Positions 44,681 through 58,085 of a stretch of DNA of 64,000 nt are shown piece by piece. Position 1 is the first letter of the stretch; each line of letters begins with the position of its first letter. The stretch comes from Typhlomys cinereus (taxonomy: Eukaryota > Chordata > Mammalia > Rodentia > Platacanthomyidae). Location: the NCBI GenBank assembly GCA_023101885.1, contig JALPQD010000415.1, positions 1,238,520 through 1,302,519 on the forward strand. The letters run 5' to 3'. Below the pieces are notes generated by a model that saw nothing but the letters and a program-made list of their open reading frames with translations, searched no databases and was not told where the DNA came from. A program made the position numbers and the translations under genes.

Positions 44681-45774
44681 ATACATTTTAATCATTGCAT
44701 TTCAAAAGAGTCAAGAGGCCATCATGTCCTCATTCAACCGAAAACCTTATAGAATCCTATGAAAATACAAGGAAAAGAAATCAATAAGGATTTTTTGAAA
44801 TATTCATTTCTTAATAATCAATGAATAATTCTGAAAAAATTTCTGAGATTATTAACTTACTGCATGAGGTAAGGACACTAAGGTAATAGATTCAAAACAA
44901 AGCTACCTAGATTTTTTTTCATGAACCTGTAAAAAGCAAGCCCCCATAAACACAAGCTCATATTTAAATACAGATGATCTTAATGAAATTCATATTAGGG
45001 AAAATAGGTGTTATGGAAAGGTCAATTGCATAAAGAAGTGGTAGAGGCTAAAATAGAGATGTCCTTGGGAAGTGCAAACTCCTCCCTACAATATACTTGC
45101 CAGCATCCTTTGCAAGATGGTGTCATAAGAAATGAGATGAAACAAATTTTACACTTAGAATGTGGTATGTGTAATACAGTTAACACCTTGCTCAGAGAAA
45201 TTTTACTTGCAAAAGCAATTTATTTCAGTGAAGATGCAACATATCTTTCCTGTAATAACTTGTCAAATAGCTGTAAAATTAGTCAATTATATGTTGTTTA
45301 ATGATAAAGAAAAAAGTTGTGGGTGGTTCACCTGTCAGAAGCACAGGATTTGAGTATTGTTGGGAAAAGGGCAGAGAGAGGGGAAACAAGAATGCAGACA
45401 GCTATGGTGGTTAAGACACAGAAACTTTTTATCATATGGTATAAGTTAAAACTGAGCAAAGGAGAAGTTACCAAAACGCAAATTTAGGGAGAATTCCATG
45501 TAAAATAATGGAGAAAGAATCTCTTTAAGGAAGGAGCTCAGAAACTCTTCAAATATTTGGAAGGTGTTTGAGTTTGTTAAGGAAAAAATGGAAGACTCAC
45601 ACATGCTCAGAAACACTTGCCATGAATGTACGTGCATGTATGCGTGAACACATATATGTGTATCTATGTATGTGTGCCATGTGCATATGTGTGCATGTAC
45701 ATGAGTGTGTATATTTCTGTGCGTGTCAATGTGTGTGCATGTGCCTGCGTATGCCTACACATGCATGCCTATGC
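44681..45774. other. Noncoding; TG-rich microsatellite at 45640-45774
   Basis: The degenerate TG/TATG repeat is the reversed CA-rich tail of the B3 SINE downstream. No gene recognised. Confidence 0.6.
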
Positions 45775-46028
45775 ACACACATGAAGCTCAGAAGAGGATA
45801 TCAGATGTCTTGCTCTCTCAATATCTACCATATTCCTTTGCAAGAGGGTCTCTCACCTGACCTGGAGCTTTGTAGTCAACATGTACCAGTGACCCATCTC
45901 TGCCTCCCAGAACATTGTGCTTACATGCTAGAACAGCCACGACATGCTTAAATGTGGGTGTCTAGAATTTGAAACCAGGCCCTCACACTGACACAGTCAG
46001 TGCTTTTCTACTGAGCTATCTCTCTATT
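45775..46028 (-). repeat. B3 SINE, reverse orientation
   Basis: Read on minus: GAGATAGCTCAGTAGAAAAG head, GGCCTGGTTTCAAATTCTAG (B-box region), TTCTGGGAGGCAGAGATGGG, GCTCCAGGTCAGGTGAGAGA, CCCTCTTGCAAAGG, CATCTGATATCCTCTTCTG. This is the B3 arrangement, a B2-like head joined to a body with CTCCAGG.C.GTGAGAGACCCT. It shows that the host is in the mouse-related rodent clade or near it. Confidence 0.82.
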
Positions 46029-46231
46029 CTACTGTCCTGCATTTTTAATAGTACATGCTTAGAAGTTTGAATTCTGATACAGGAGGCCTTTTAACAATCC
46101 CAAAAGAAATTTTACAGATCAATGGGAACTGACAGAACACTGATTATCAGACATATGTGCACACTAGTATGTAAGATCATGATGCTGTCAGGGACTCTGT
46201 GAACCTCTTCTTCTAAACAAATGTAAAGACA

Positions 46232-46400
46232 AAGAACCAGAGCTGATGGGATGGCTCGGCAGCTAAAGCTGCTCACGTGCAAACCTGACGACCTGAGCTC
46301 ATTCCCAGAGCTCATGTAGTGAAAGGAGAGAACCAATTCCTGAATGATGTCCTCTGATTTCCATTCTCTCCCTCACTTGCTCTCTCTCTCTCTAATAAGT
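46232..46400 (+). repeat. B2/B3-like SINE
   Basis: AGCTGATGGGATGGCTCGGC, AGCTAAAGCTGCTCACGTGC, TGACGACCTGAGCTCATTCC (B box), then the body GAGAGAACCAATTCCTGAAT, GATGTCCTCTGATTTCCATT and TC(TC)n with an AATAAGTAATTTAAAAG tail. Same body as 16817. Confidence 0.8.
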
Positions 46401-49400
46401 AATTTAAAAGAACCAAATTTAAATGTCCTAGTGAAATTGATTGCCAGTTTAATGAGTTTCAATAAATAATTACTTTTTTCAATAAACAATTTCAGAACAG
46501 AAAAGAATAAACATATTGTCTGTGAAACTATTGCAGTAAGGAGATGGTGCAATGTTATACAGCACATAGCGCTGCAGAATCTGACTACAGCTATGTCACC
46601 CAGAGGTCTCATTCTCTGCACATAGGAATACAGACTCCATTTCCTATATCTCTTTGCCATTTAACTGTGATTCTTACGCTAGCTGAATGTGACAGTAGTC
46701 ATGGTTGTCCTATCTCAGCCAAAGTTAGCATACAGTTTGAAAAAAAAAGCATTAATAGTGGTTGCTTTTTCTTTTTATTGCCTTGATTTCTCTTGAAGAT
46801 GTAGCAAATGTAATTTCAAAGGAAAGCAAGTATATGTTGACTTTTCAGAATTTTGTAGCTGTTTGACTTTACTAGTTCTTCTGTTAGATATCTATTTGCA
46901 AAAAGTCAAGCTTAAAGAATTTACCTGTACATGAAGCCAATTTTAGAATGAGAAAAGGGTTTCTATGTTGACTTGTCCAGCTGAATCCCTACAATGATTG
47001 AGATGACTGAGCAGATATTAATCTAGAACCCTTATTGTGGATCCTCTGATTACAATCGCCACAAATTGCCAAAAGTCCATGTGTTATTTACCAGCCTCTT
47101 TGTTCTGATATTTGCTAGCATTGAACTCAGTTCTTTTCTGAAAGGTAAGTTTGACCCTTGAAAGCACTAATTGGACTGTCATCACTACACTTACAGAATA
47201 TTGTAACTGTGCACTTTTCTTACTTGCAACTGTTAACCATGGAAACCACATTATATCTGTTTTATCAAAAATGCAACTTTGAGCACTTTGCAGGCTTTTT
47301 TTTTTCTGCACTGTGTTTAACTCTGTGGTAAGTCAGTCTTATCTTTGCCTCACAAGACACCTTACTGATTGCTGCCTCTGGATAAAAACCTGACCCAAAA
47401 TGAATTAACTTCCAAAGTATGGGAGAGTATTTTGCATAGCATGTAAATTCTTTATTCTCAAAAAATGCTAAAGTATACCAAGGATATTAGACAAAATTAA
47501 AATTCATAATACATATTAAAATGCTCAAGATTTTTATAGCCCTGGTGACTAGGATGTTAGATGTGCCAAAGGAATTTTTCTGCACTTTTTTTTCTCATCT
47601 GTCATTAATTGGAACTTTTTTTTTTTTTTTGCACAGTACTGCCTTCCTCTGGAGTCACCACCTGCAGTAACTTATTATAGATTCTTTAGTTCCATTATTC
47701 ATATTTGCGCTTCTGCATCTAGATACCAACCCTCCTGTCATCCACTTCCTGTGACACATGGTGCTGAGCACTTGCAACCACCAAATGTTGAAACATAAAA
47801 TGGGGGTCCCATTCATCAAACATCAATTTGGCAAGGGTCCACCATGAGATGCAGAGTCAAAAACTTCTAAAATACTGCACACTGACCTTTTTAGACACCC
47901 AACAGAATATACCAAAAAGTAATTTAAACATATGTGAAATAGATGAATCAAGTCTTTAAACATAAAACAAAAGCACCAAAAAAAAACCATATCCTTAGTG
48001 TGCTATGTGAAAATGATTTTATTTATAAAGGCATGGGAACATTCCAGCAACATTCTGAATGGTCTTTGTGGACCACATCGTCTAGCAGCTTTTTAGTGTT
48101 TTTCATCAAGGATACATATGAAATCTCAAATCTTTTGCAAAGGACTCGTTTTTGAAGGTTTAGTTATTTTCAAAGCTATCGTATATTTGACAAAAGAAGT
48201 CAAATAAAAGAAGAGGTTAAAGGTTGAATCCAGAAAATCTTTTAACACAGATCTAGTTTCCCTCTCTTATACAATCAATTCTAAACAATATATTGAAACC
48301 CTGGGTCTGGCAAGCAATGTTTCTTTAAGAATTCTTTTGAGCTTCCTATCCATGAAGATTTTATCAGAAATATTGTGAAAAATGTCTTCTTATAGAGTAG
48401 TGTGATATATTTAAGTGCACAAATTTAAAGAAAGACTTGAGATAGATGCCTTATAAACAATGTTTTAAAGAATCTTCATACAGATATTATCTCATAGTAA
48501 GAAGTAAAATTGTTGACACTTGAAGGACTTATCATACATAATCCTCATTTAATTAAAGGACAGAAATGACCCTCTTTCAATTTTCATGAGTGCATTTACT
48601 TTTGAAGCATACTAGGTAGAACTTTTTCATACCACATGCTCCCAAGACTGACATCCAGATGTTTGACCAATATAACAAGATGAGTGTTTTAGTATAAATC
48701 TTTCTGATCACTAGCAGTAGGCATAAATGTTGTTCCTTTAAGATATTCGATATTTAAAGCTGATGATCTTGATGAGTTGATCTACTGTGGAACAGAGGGA
48801 TGAACTTTAAATGGCATAAGGCTAATTTAAACATGCTTACGCAAAGAAAAGCCTGCTATATTCCATATCCGGGAAATCCATGCACAAAAACAAGTTGCCT
48901 GCATGCAAGAAGATTCATTGTTTCAAGGGATACCACCTGCACTGTTTCTCTCTTGGTTGGTTCTCCAGTAAGTAGGTTTCCTTCTTGGTAGGTTTCTTCA
49001 TGTACTGAGATGGATGACAAATAGGAGCTGAACTTTGTCATCTCTAGGGAAGAGAATCCATTGTGTTTGCATGTTCCCTATCTTAAGTACCTATTACAAG
49101 CTCAATAGGAATTACTGTGAGAATAGAATTGGTATGTTTGCATTATGATTATTGATCACATGCCTATTGTATTGCCTGTGGTTAGATGAGCCAGATACCA
49201 TAAGTGATACCTTTGCCTAGACAGTGTGGAATGTATACTGGCATCTGCCCTCTTCCTCCATCAACACACAGTAATGGCACTTCTGTATGTGCCCACTTCA
49301 TTATTTTCTGGATGTTGAAATGATTGATTCAAGGCAAGGAACAAATGTGGCAAAACTTAGTCATAATGTGCTTCACCATGTTTACTTTAGCTGTATTGGA

Positions 49401-49715
49401 AGAAAACAAATATTAATGCTCATCTCAAGAATTCTGTAAAATACTAAGGCTACATGTTCTCAGTACACAGAGGACATCTAAAGAAATTATTTCACTCAAT
49501 AATATTGTAGGGAGGTCCTCAAAAAATGCACCCTGATATAGAAAGAAAACATCAACAAGTATAGTATTTTAAATTTTACTGCATTTCAAAATTGCAATTG
49601 ACATAATTTTCTCTTAAACATATGTTTCAGTGTGGAGCTCTCACCTCTCACCACACAATGTCATTTCAAATGAATAAATTTGTATATACTCCATAAAAGT
49701 ATGTAACACATGAGG
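46401..49715. other. Long noncoding stretch without recognised genes or repeats
   Basis: AT-rich. Poly-T runs at 47297-47308 and 47616-47630 are not followed by a polyadenylation-signal complement or a duplicated target, so no insertion is called. Short frames are scattered and without signature. Confidence 0.55.
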
Positions 49716-49801
49716 GAGGGGTATTTTTACATGGGATCTGGAGATTTGAACTCAGTTCTGTTGGCTTGGGAGGCAAATCCCTTAGTCATCTCCCCAGCCT
49801 T
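49716..49801 (-). repeat. tRNA-derived SINE head, reverse, truncated
   Basis: On minus: AAGGCTGGGGAGATGACTAA, GGGATTTGCCTCCCAAGC, ACTGAGTTCAAATCTCCAGA, TCCCATGTAAAAATACC. Only the Pol III head and ~15 bases of body remain. Confidence 0.7.
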
Positions 49802-52499
49802 CAAGACACCTTTTGATAGGAGGAAAGTAAAGGTTGAAGTATAAGTATGTAGGAAAAGAATGCTGTTCTCTGAAAGCAGCATTCTCATTAGGAGCTCACA
49901 TAGAAGCAGTTATTTTACAGTTTACACCACTGCTAGAATTTTCACCTTTTAAGTGGTGAAAACTTTAAGATATGTGATGTGCTTTTATTACACAATGTAA
50001 GCAAATCCCCAATTATTCTGAATTTTTTCAATTATTCTCTAACATTGAAACACTAGTGAAATACCATATCACTTATGCTTGCAGCACACACAATATGATA
50101 CACTATTGAGCATCAATCCTCAATTATTTTCCTGAAGACTGACAGTTAAAATGGAGGCTGATATCTAAGTTATTAGCCATTGAAACTCCAGATCACTAAA
50201 ATTTGCTGAATTCCAGACAGGAGTACTTGAAACTCCAAATTTCTTCAGGAGAATTAAGCCATGAAGATGAGATTCATTATGGTAAAGTTAGTCTTCTCAG
50301 GAGCTTCTCAATTATTTCCTGTTCACTCTGTTAAAAAAATGAGCCCAGACAACTTTGATAATATCTCTATGGTCAGGGTTAAAGTAAGATTAATTTGTGT
50401 ATCATTACCTATAAAGTCCAGGATAAATGTAACCAGATTATCCCCAACTCTTGCTATTGATTACATTATTTTGTTCATATATGTAAGAATATCATGCTAT
50501 CATGAGTCTGGTCTTTTACCTGACCTGTGAAGATGAGGTATAGTTTTTATGTCTCACAACTATATGGAAGCACATGTTTACATATATCTTACATGCATAT
50601 ATGTTTATGTCTATATGGAAATAAGTAGCTGTACTCAGAGAGTTCCAGCTTACAATCACTTTGCAATGTTTCTAAAGTTGATGTTTATCTTTATTATCCT
50701 ATGTCCTGTATTTGATTAATAAGTTAAATTAAATTAAATCTATTTAAATTTACAATTTAACTTAAATTTATCTGTTTTCCTTTAAAATGATACAATAGTA
50801 AGAGCCTAATAAACATATATATCCTGATTATTTGATATTCAGTCTCTTTTTAAAGAAATGTTCTTTAACAGTTACATATTGAATATACTGTCTACTTTCA
50901 GCTTGCATAAGTTTGAAGTATCTTAGTAGGGAAAAAAAGTTTGTTGTTTTAAAAAGTTGGTATTTGTCAAAATTTATCAATTTTGGTAAATGCTTTCTTT
51001 GCGGTTTACACTCTACATTTTGGTCATTCTTCCCTTAAAGTAGATAGCATTTTCACCTATGAATTGGTTTGGAAATGTAACTATGCTTATGTGGCTATGA
51101 GTTACTATATGATTATGTGTACAGTTTTTTTTAAAAAAAAAACTTCAATACAGTTTGCAAGGTGACTGACTAATCCACCAATATGCAAGCTTTAATTTCT
51201 CAAAACTACATAAAAATTTCACCCAATTAAGAGCTTTGTCAATTTGGTTATAGAAAACAAAATTTGAAAATTGGTATGATAAAAACTGCTTATATTTTCT
51301 GAAGATTTTATATTTCAGATCTTGGGTTACTTGGGAAATGAGCTAGCATAGTTGGGATTCATTTAAGTATCTTTGTACTGAAGTCTTTTTAATAGCTGTG
51401 CAATAAACTCTTTTAAACTGATGTCATATACATATATTTTTGTTTGAATTGTAGGAATGTATACATACGCTATATAAAATATAGACGCAGAAATCTGTCT
51501 CTCTACATATGGACTTTATATATTGTCTATTTATATAGTTATATTTATTTACATATTTATATTCGTATGTTATATCACATATATATTTGCATATTTATTT
51601 GCAAATTTAATGACACAAGTTTTATACATGGAAAATGTTAATCATTATAAAAACTGTTGCTCAGCTACTTAGTACAGCCCCTACTCAGGATCATGTTTAT
51701 GTAAATGAGGAGAGGCAGTATCTGTGGATATAGCCAGAGTCAGTTTGAGCAAAGACACAGCAGGCCAGAGAATGACTCAGAATCCCCTTGCTTCTGAGCT
51801 TGGCTGAACTAGTATACTGAGGAGTGGAGAAATGCACAGTAGCCCCGAAGTTGAACCCTGGTCTCACTGTACAATGGCAGAAATGCAGCTTTTGTGTAGG
51901 AGAAACTCTGCTTTCCATTTTAATTTTTCACCTTTGGCCAGGCTAGCAACAGGCTAACTGGATACTTTTTGTTATGTGTGCAATCACAGTGAGTCACAGC
52001 TCCATGTTATCCCTGAAATTCTGACGGCAAACACTCATCCTCTGAAGTGTGTAATGTAATAAACACCACCTTATCAATAGATACCACAAACATCGCTGTC
52101 AATATGTCTATATGTAGCTATACAGAGGTGTATACAGTTATATACACATCTGCTTATTACCACAAGAAGCTGTATCAAAACAGTAGCATACTTTCTAATT
52201 TTTTTAGTGAATTTATTTTCATTTACGAGGGTGCCCACTAAATACCATGTTGACAGAATGGCCTTCAAATCATATCTGTTTTTTTTTAATTTATGTTAAC
52301 TTTTTACTTGAATGATTTTAAGTAAAAAGAATTGAAATTTCACATCAAATTTCCTTTAGATGATCACTGATGTTCTACCGGAAAGAAGAACCTTGTCTAC
52401 TTTTGCTACGCTACAAATGTAACTTCATCAAATATGTTGAAACTCCATTACCCAGTGTGATATACTTAGAATAGTCTTTATGAGGCAATGAAGATGGGT
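49802..52499. other. Noncoding, AT-rich, nothing recognised
   Basis: Contains low-complexity TTAAATT runs at 50725-50765 and TA-rich sequence at 51430-51600. No gene recognised. Confidence 0.55.
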
Positions 52500-52720
52500 A
52501 GAGATAAGAAGGTTAGTACTCTGCTAGCATCCCCTTCAGAACAGTGTGTTCTGTTCTTCCCAGACTTCTCTCCGTGCATGCAAACCCAGGAAGAACATGA
52601 TCACCAACAGCTTGGCATTCCAAGGTTACTCCTCTATTCAGTGTTTAGAACTGTGAGAAATAAACATACTTTCAATTGCCCATCCTTTGCTGATCTTGTG
52701 CTGACAGCCAGATTTGAGTA
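52500..52720 (+). mobile_element. Possible MaLR/MLT-type LTR fragment
   Basis: AACACAGGAAGAACATGATC-like CCAGGAAGAACATGATCACC, then TTTAGAACTGTGAGAAATAA ACATACTTTC is the typical CAGAACTGTGAGAAATAAA.TT end of older MaLR LTRs. Only the 3' half is readable. Confidence 0.42.
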
Positions 52721-54017
52721 AAATGAAGAATTTCCTTCTTGTTTTGACATTAAACATTATGCTCGTAGAACAATGGAGAGGTTACCAAACAATTTCACAA
52801 GCATTTTCTTACTTCTTACATTGCTTCTCTAAGTACTATTGAAACAAAAATCTCACAAGTATTATAGTGATTTGATTAAATTTAAGTGCCTCTTGAGTTC
52901 TGACCCTAGGAACAGATTACAAATTATTCCACAATCCAGTTCTTCCTTCAAAACATCTCCCATAATTACTATATTAATTTGTATATTATTAAAATAAACT
53001 CATCTCTGCTATACTATAATAGTATATCATAATAGGAATAGACTATGATATATAGAGTATATAATAGTAATTAGTAATAAACTATAGACTATAATATTAT
53101 TTATTATATGTGAAATGTAAAATTCATTTTATTTAAACTTATCCCCATATCAAAGATGCCAAAAGGAGCTTGGAAGGATCTACAACTTTCAGGAGCCCAA
53201 AATCTACCGCTAACTCTATGTTATCCCATGTTATTTTCCCTCCATCCACCACGCTACTGACAGATGCATCCTCTTCTTAGAAAAATTAAATTAAATCCTA
53301 ATTATGTCCTAGTCTGTACGTGCTTCGCATGCATGCATCACTTGGGCTTTACTGCCACCCAGGGAGACAGAGGCCAGTTTTATTTTTACTGTTGGATGCA
53401 GATGTTACAGAAGAACACATATGCAGGAATGCACGCAGCAAATTAGCATGGCTGTTGTGAAGCTGTGGACCCTGAGGACAGAGTGTGTACTCTTGACTGT
53501 TCCTCAGAAATGCCTCTCAGAAGTGGAAACTCACCACTTGCTATGACAGCCCCTTCATCAATTACCCAGAGTGCTTCCCAGCTCCTGTGGTGTGAAGGCT
53601 CTGCTACTTTTTCCTCTTCTTCCCTGCTGGGTGCTCTGAGCTCCCAGGAAACCCTCTCTAATGGACTCCCTGCCTAACTGCTGGGTGCAAGCTTTCTCCC
53701 TTTCTCAAATCAGCTACTCTTTTAGTTCATGGTATTCCCTGAGCTTAAAATTTGTCGTCCCCCCCCAACTCTGTCTACATACCTACCTACTAGAAACAAA
53801 CAACAGCAATAAAAAATCCTTCTCCTCCAAAGAAGTCTTGCCTCTGGGGTGCTTCGTCATCCACACCTTGCTTTTTTCACAAGAAGATTCTTCTAACATG
53901 GTCTACTATTCGTGTATCTCTATTTTATGCTTGATGAGTTTAAATGTTAAAAAAAAAACCTTTATTGCCATAAATGCATATTGCATAAACTAACATATTT
54001 ATTGATGGATTAATTTC
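52721..54017. other. Noncoding; AT-rich microsatellite at 52985-53110
   Basis: 53460-53700 is richer in GC with two overlapping short frames but no recognised domain. No gene supported. Confidence 0.5.
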
Positions 54018-54098
54018 AAAGTTAATTTATATTTTTATATACATTTTTTATTATTTCTGCTCATACCAACTTAATAGGTAGAAAGTTAATTTATATTT
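54018..54098 (-). mobile_element. 47-bp L1 micro-insertion with 17-bp target-site duplication
   Basis: AAAGTTAATTTATATTT occurs at 54018-54034 and 54082-54098 without mismatch. Between them are only 47 bases that read, on minus, CTACCTATTAAGTTGGTATG then AGCAGAAATAATAAAAAATG. This is the extreme 3' end of the young L1 (compare 3844-3880 and 16737-16770) and its A-rich tail. Confidence 0.9.
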
Positions 54099-54150
54099 CT
54101 AAGAAAACTCAAAAATCGGTGCAAATTTTTAAGTTTAGAAACGAATACAT

Positions 54151-54185
<35 letters not shown>

Positions 54186-54204
54186 CACACACTCACACAC
54201 TCAG
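54151..54204 (+). repeat. (CA)n microsatellite
   Basis: About 18 CA units followed by TCTCACACACTCACACACTC. Confidence 0.95.
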
Positions 54205-54373
54205 ACATACAATTTCTTTACCTTAACAAAAGAGGGTTACTTTTAAGAGTGAATCTTTATGATTGGAAAAAAGACAACATCATTCACAGTCATTTAGGTA
54301 CTGTTATTTGTTGGGGAGGAGGAGAGAAATGATGAGAAATATATACAGAGAAAAAGGTAAGAATAATAGATGA

Positions 54374-54452
54374 GGGAGAGAGAAAGAGAGAGACACAGAG
54401 AGAGAGAGACAGAAGGAGAGAGAAAGAAAGAGAGAGAGACAGAGAGAGAAAT
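54374..54452 (+). repeat. (GA)n microsatellite
   Basis: GA/GAGAGACA-rich purine tract with interruptions. Confidence 0.95.
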
Positions 54453-55739
54453 TAAGAGAAACTATAAGGGACCACATTTCCAAGTGGCTATCTACAGTGA
54501 AAAGCATGACATATAATTTAGCCTTCACCTCTGTAAAATTCATGTGTTTTCTACTGAAATTACTCAATTGAACTCAATAGAGATTTATAACTCATTTCCC
54601 ATATCTAGCCAAACATGGCAAATTTACTACCTAGGAACAATGCTGTTTGACCTCTGGCAGAAATATATGAAAACTTCCTTGTTCCATGGATAGTCTTCCA
54701 GAAAACCAATTTTTTAAATGCTCTACAATTTCTGGAACACAGCGTTGGGATCTCAACTCTCTCTTCAGTGTCAAGGTTTAAATCTTAATTTGTGTGCATC
54801 CTTCCCAGAAACATGACACATTCAGACACTTGCATGGATCTGATCTGCTCATAATTTTGCCTGATTGCAATGCTAATAATTCCTCATTTTAAATTTAAAA
54901 CATTCAATTAGTTTATGGTGTCAAGGGAAGATCTAGAAAACCTGCTTGGCCAGCAAATTGAGCCTTTTTGAAATACAATGATTAAGAAGCAAACAAAGAG
55001 ACCTTTTCCAGGCAGTGCAGTCTTGAAGAGGGGTAATACAAGAAGTGTGAAAAAGAAATGAGGACCAGAACCTCATTATCCCAAAGGCTTGGTAATGGAG
55101 GTGGATTTCTTCCCTCTGGAACAGGGTTTGGTTTGGAAAGTGTCAGCTTTTGAAAACTGTCATGGAGTTTTCAGAGAATAAATTGACAAAACTTCTTATT
55201 TTTCAATAGCTCTACTTTCTATCACTAATAAATAAATAATGACCCATAAAAATTACTGGTGATGAGACTTCTAGAAGCTAGAAACAACTCTCATAGGTCT
55301 CATACTTTTCGGAACTCTGAGATTTACCAATAGAAGACTGAGACCCCACAATATGGTTCTTGATTGCTAATGAAATTATATCTACAAAATAGATGAAAGT
55401 GATTTTCCCATTATATTATTTAAGTAAGATAATTATTTCAGTCTACTAGTTTTTGTAGATTCTCTGTTGCTATTCAGGTCTGATGAATGACTCAGGTTAT
55501 CTTATTTTAGTCACCTCCACAAAGAATAGGTTTGATATCTCTGTTCTACTTTCCACTGAGTTAATGTGATTGACAGCCATTAAAGAAAAATGAAATAAAA
55601 ACAAATGTTAAAATGTGGCATGACCATAAATATACACTTGTTTACTTTTTATGTACTGTCCATGTAACCAAATGAATTGTGGCCATATTTAAGTCAGAAT
55701 TATGTGCTATTGAAAATTCTGAAGACAGGTTGCAAATTT
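54453..55739. other. Noncoding, nothing recognised
   Basis: No supported feature. 54900-55180 reads like old unique DNA. Confidence 0.5.
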
Positions 55740-56330
55740 CTCCTTCCAATGAAAAACCTTGTCTTGTTAGACTCTGTTTCAGCCCAAGCAATTTATCTTG
55801 TTCAGAAACCTGAAACTTTCTTTTAAATGTGTCTTTGAGGTTGCACCTGGCAAGTAAAGTTTCAAGACATAAACTCCAACTACTTCTTGGCAGGTGAAAT
55901 ATTACCCAGATGCATTTTTTATCTCCTTCAAAGAGGAAGTATTCTTCTCATTGAAATGTTAGCTGCAGATCTTTAGGTAGCCTGAAGCTATATATCACAA
56001 GCAAACCAAACGCTTTCTGTAACTGAAATGATCACAACCAAGATTTTCACCCTGGAAATATTTCCTCCTAGCACATGTATTTTTTCCAAAGCATATTTTT
56101 GGTGGTTGCAACAGCAACCAATAAAATATTTTTGATGCAACCACATAAAATGGTACATAAAACTTTTTTTTTCCTAGAACACTTGCTTATGGAGCTAATG
56201 TTAACTTCACGCCAATGTAAACTGACATGGTGAAAATGATTGTGTCCTCTATTTTACTGCATTTGACCTCCACTATCCAGATGCAACTCCCTATGCAAAA
56301 TCAAATTAAACATCAAAATAAAGGTGGACA
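55740..56330. promoter_or_regulatory. Weak candidate conserved noncoding region
   Basis: Long repeat-free stretch with CCAAT (AGCAACCAATAAAATATTTT at 56110) and other compact motifs. Guess by texture only. Confidence 0.15.
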
Positions 56331-57259
56331 TCAGACCAAAATGTGCTGTCCATTGCTATGAGGAGAGACTGGGATACTAAAGTTTAGGAAAATATTTTTG
56401 GGTGCTATGATCCAAATACTCATTTTCAAATTTAACAAAGTACTTATTACTTTGTTAGCCATTATAGAGAGAAGTTTATACTGGGGGTCAGAAAACTTTT
56501 CTGTAGAGGGTCAAAAAGTAATTAAAGGGGAAAACTGAGTATCCATTTTAGAGCTAAGCAGACCACAGTCACTTATTCTCTACACTTAAGCCAGCTGTGC
56601 ATCACTATATTAAGCACCTTCAATTGAAAAATGAAACTTCCAAATTGAGTATTCCCCGAATATATGGATATAATGATGTGTTTAGATGGAAGTTGTATAT
56701 CTTGCCCATAGAGCAAAGATAGTAGTATATTGTTTGTCCCTAGATACTTTGGTCTCCCCATCCAGAGTCCATAAGTATTTAGTAGTATTCCCTACTATAA
56801 AACTGGCCTTATCAGTTTTATCAGAAAGCAGTTGGCTACCACTGTACAGTCATACTACTATTGTAGCAAAGGACACATGAATTATACTTCAAAACCTTTT
56901 ACCAGAACAGAATTTTACTACAATATTTGTAAGCAGTATGGCCTCAGTTGTGGTATCTTATGTGAGTAAGGCTGTTTCTCATAAAGTAAGACTGAGATGA
57001 AAATGAGCAATGTATCAGTAACACTACTGCATATCATTCCTCATGGGCAAAGGCTGCTACTGTAATAATGGTCAATGTTCTAATGTTATTGCTTATTACA
57101 TACCTGTAGTGCTTTTCCTCCAAATACAGTGATTCTTCCATTTGCACAGTTCAATTTCCTGCAGTTTCTTATCTACAGTCAGGAAGGCAACAAGTCCTAA
57201 ATATAAACAATTTATAAGTTCAAAATTCCTGGAACTTTGAAGAAATCTGATAGGCATAT
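56331..57259. other. Noncoding, nothing recognised
   Basis: No supported feature. Confidence 0.5.
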
Positions 57260-57684
57260 TGTCATAGTTAAGAACAGGTGTCAACTTGACTATTGAGGAT
57301 TTGAGCTCTGGTCACATTTGTAGAGAATTAGTAGTTGAGTTAGGCCCAGAGCAGACTTGTAGGAGATTGTCTAGATGATGGGAAAGACCCAGACCATGGT
57401 GGGTAGGATTAGGCCATGTAGTAAAATACAGACAGCTGGTTGAGAGAATTGGCAATGTTATGTACACTTAGCCAGACATGCTGATCTGGCAAGTAAAGAT
57501 TGTCCCCCTCTCAGCCATTACGAAGAGATGGTGTGGCCAGTTCCCTCGGCCCTGGTGTTGGTGCATGCTCTCCTGTCAAGCCTGACTGAGAACTGTAACT
57601 GGACTGCTGTAAGAAAATAAATTCCTTGCTTCCTTAAGCTGTTTGATGGTCATTTATCAGCAACCTTGCAGGTGAATTGCAACA
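57260..57684 (+). repeat. 5' LTR of the MaLR element
   Basis: 425 bp, TG...CA ends. It contains GTGTCAACTTGACTATTGAG, AGATGGTGTGGCCAGTTCCC, GTAAGAAAATAAATTCCTTG (polyadenylation-like AATAAA near 57617) and ends ...GAATTGCAACA. Confidence 0.82.
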
Positions 57685-58085
57685 GAATTTGGTACCTGGG
57701 AAGTGGGTTGCTGATAAATCTGACTATGTGGACTTTGCAGCTTTTGAATGGTTTTGCTGGACAAAGCTTGAAGTGTTTGAAGATTTTCACTTCGTGGATT
57801 ACAAATACCATTCTTCAGAGTTTAATGGGCCAATTGGATAATGCTGGTTCTGAGAGAGTTTTGGATTGTTTGCGCCCAGTTTGTAATGAGGGGAATAAGG
57901 ACTTTGGTGAAGTTGAATTTAAACACTGGTTTTGGTGTACTATTGAGGGGTTCATGGAAATCAGCAAAAGCTTGGCAGGCATAGAGTTACTGCAAAGAAA
58001 GATGACGCTTATAGCTGCAAAATGAACGCAGAGTGTTGTTTGAGATGTCAGAACCGTGGGACTGCTGCTGAGGACAACTGCGGGT

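Noticed and set aside
47616..47630. Poly-T run as a possible reversed retrocopy tail
   Set aside because: No AATAAA complement nearby, no duplicated target and no recognisable insert.
54304..54567. Minus frame rich in Ser/Leu repeats
   Set aside because: Translation of a GA microsatellite.
57666..58025. 119-residue plus frame in the MaLR internal region
   Set aside because: Begins inside the LTR, lacks any gag/pol motif, and MaLR internals are not known to code for proteins.
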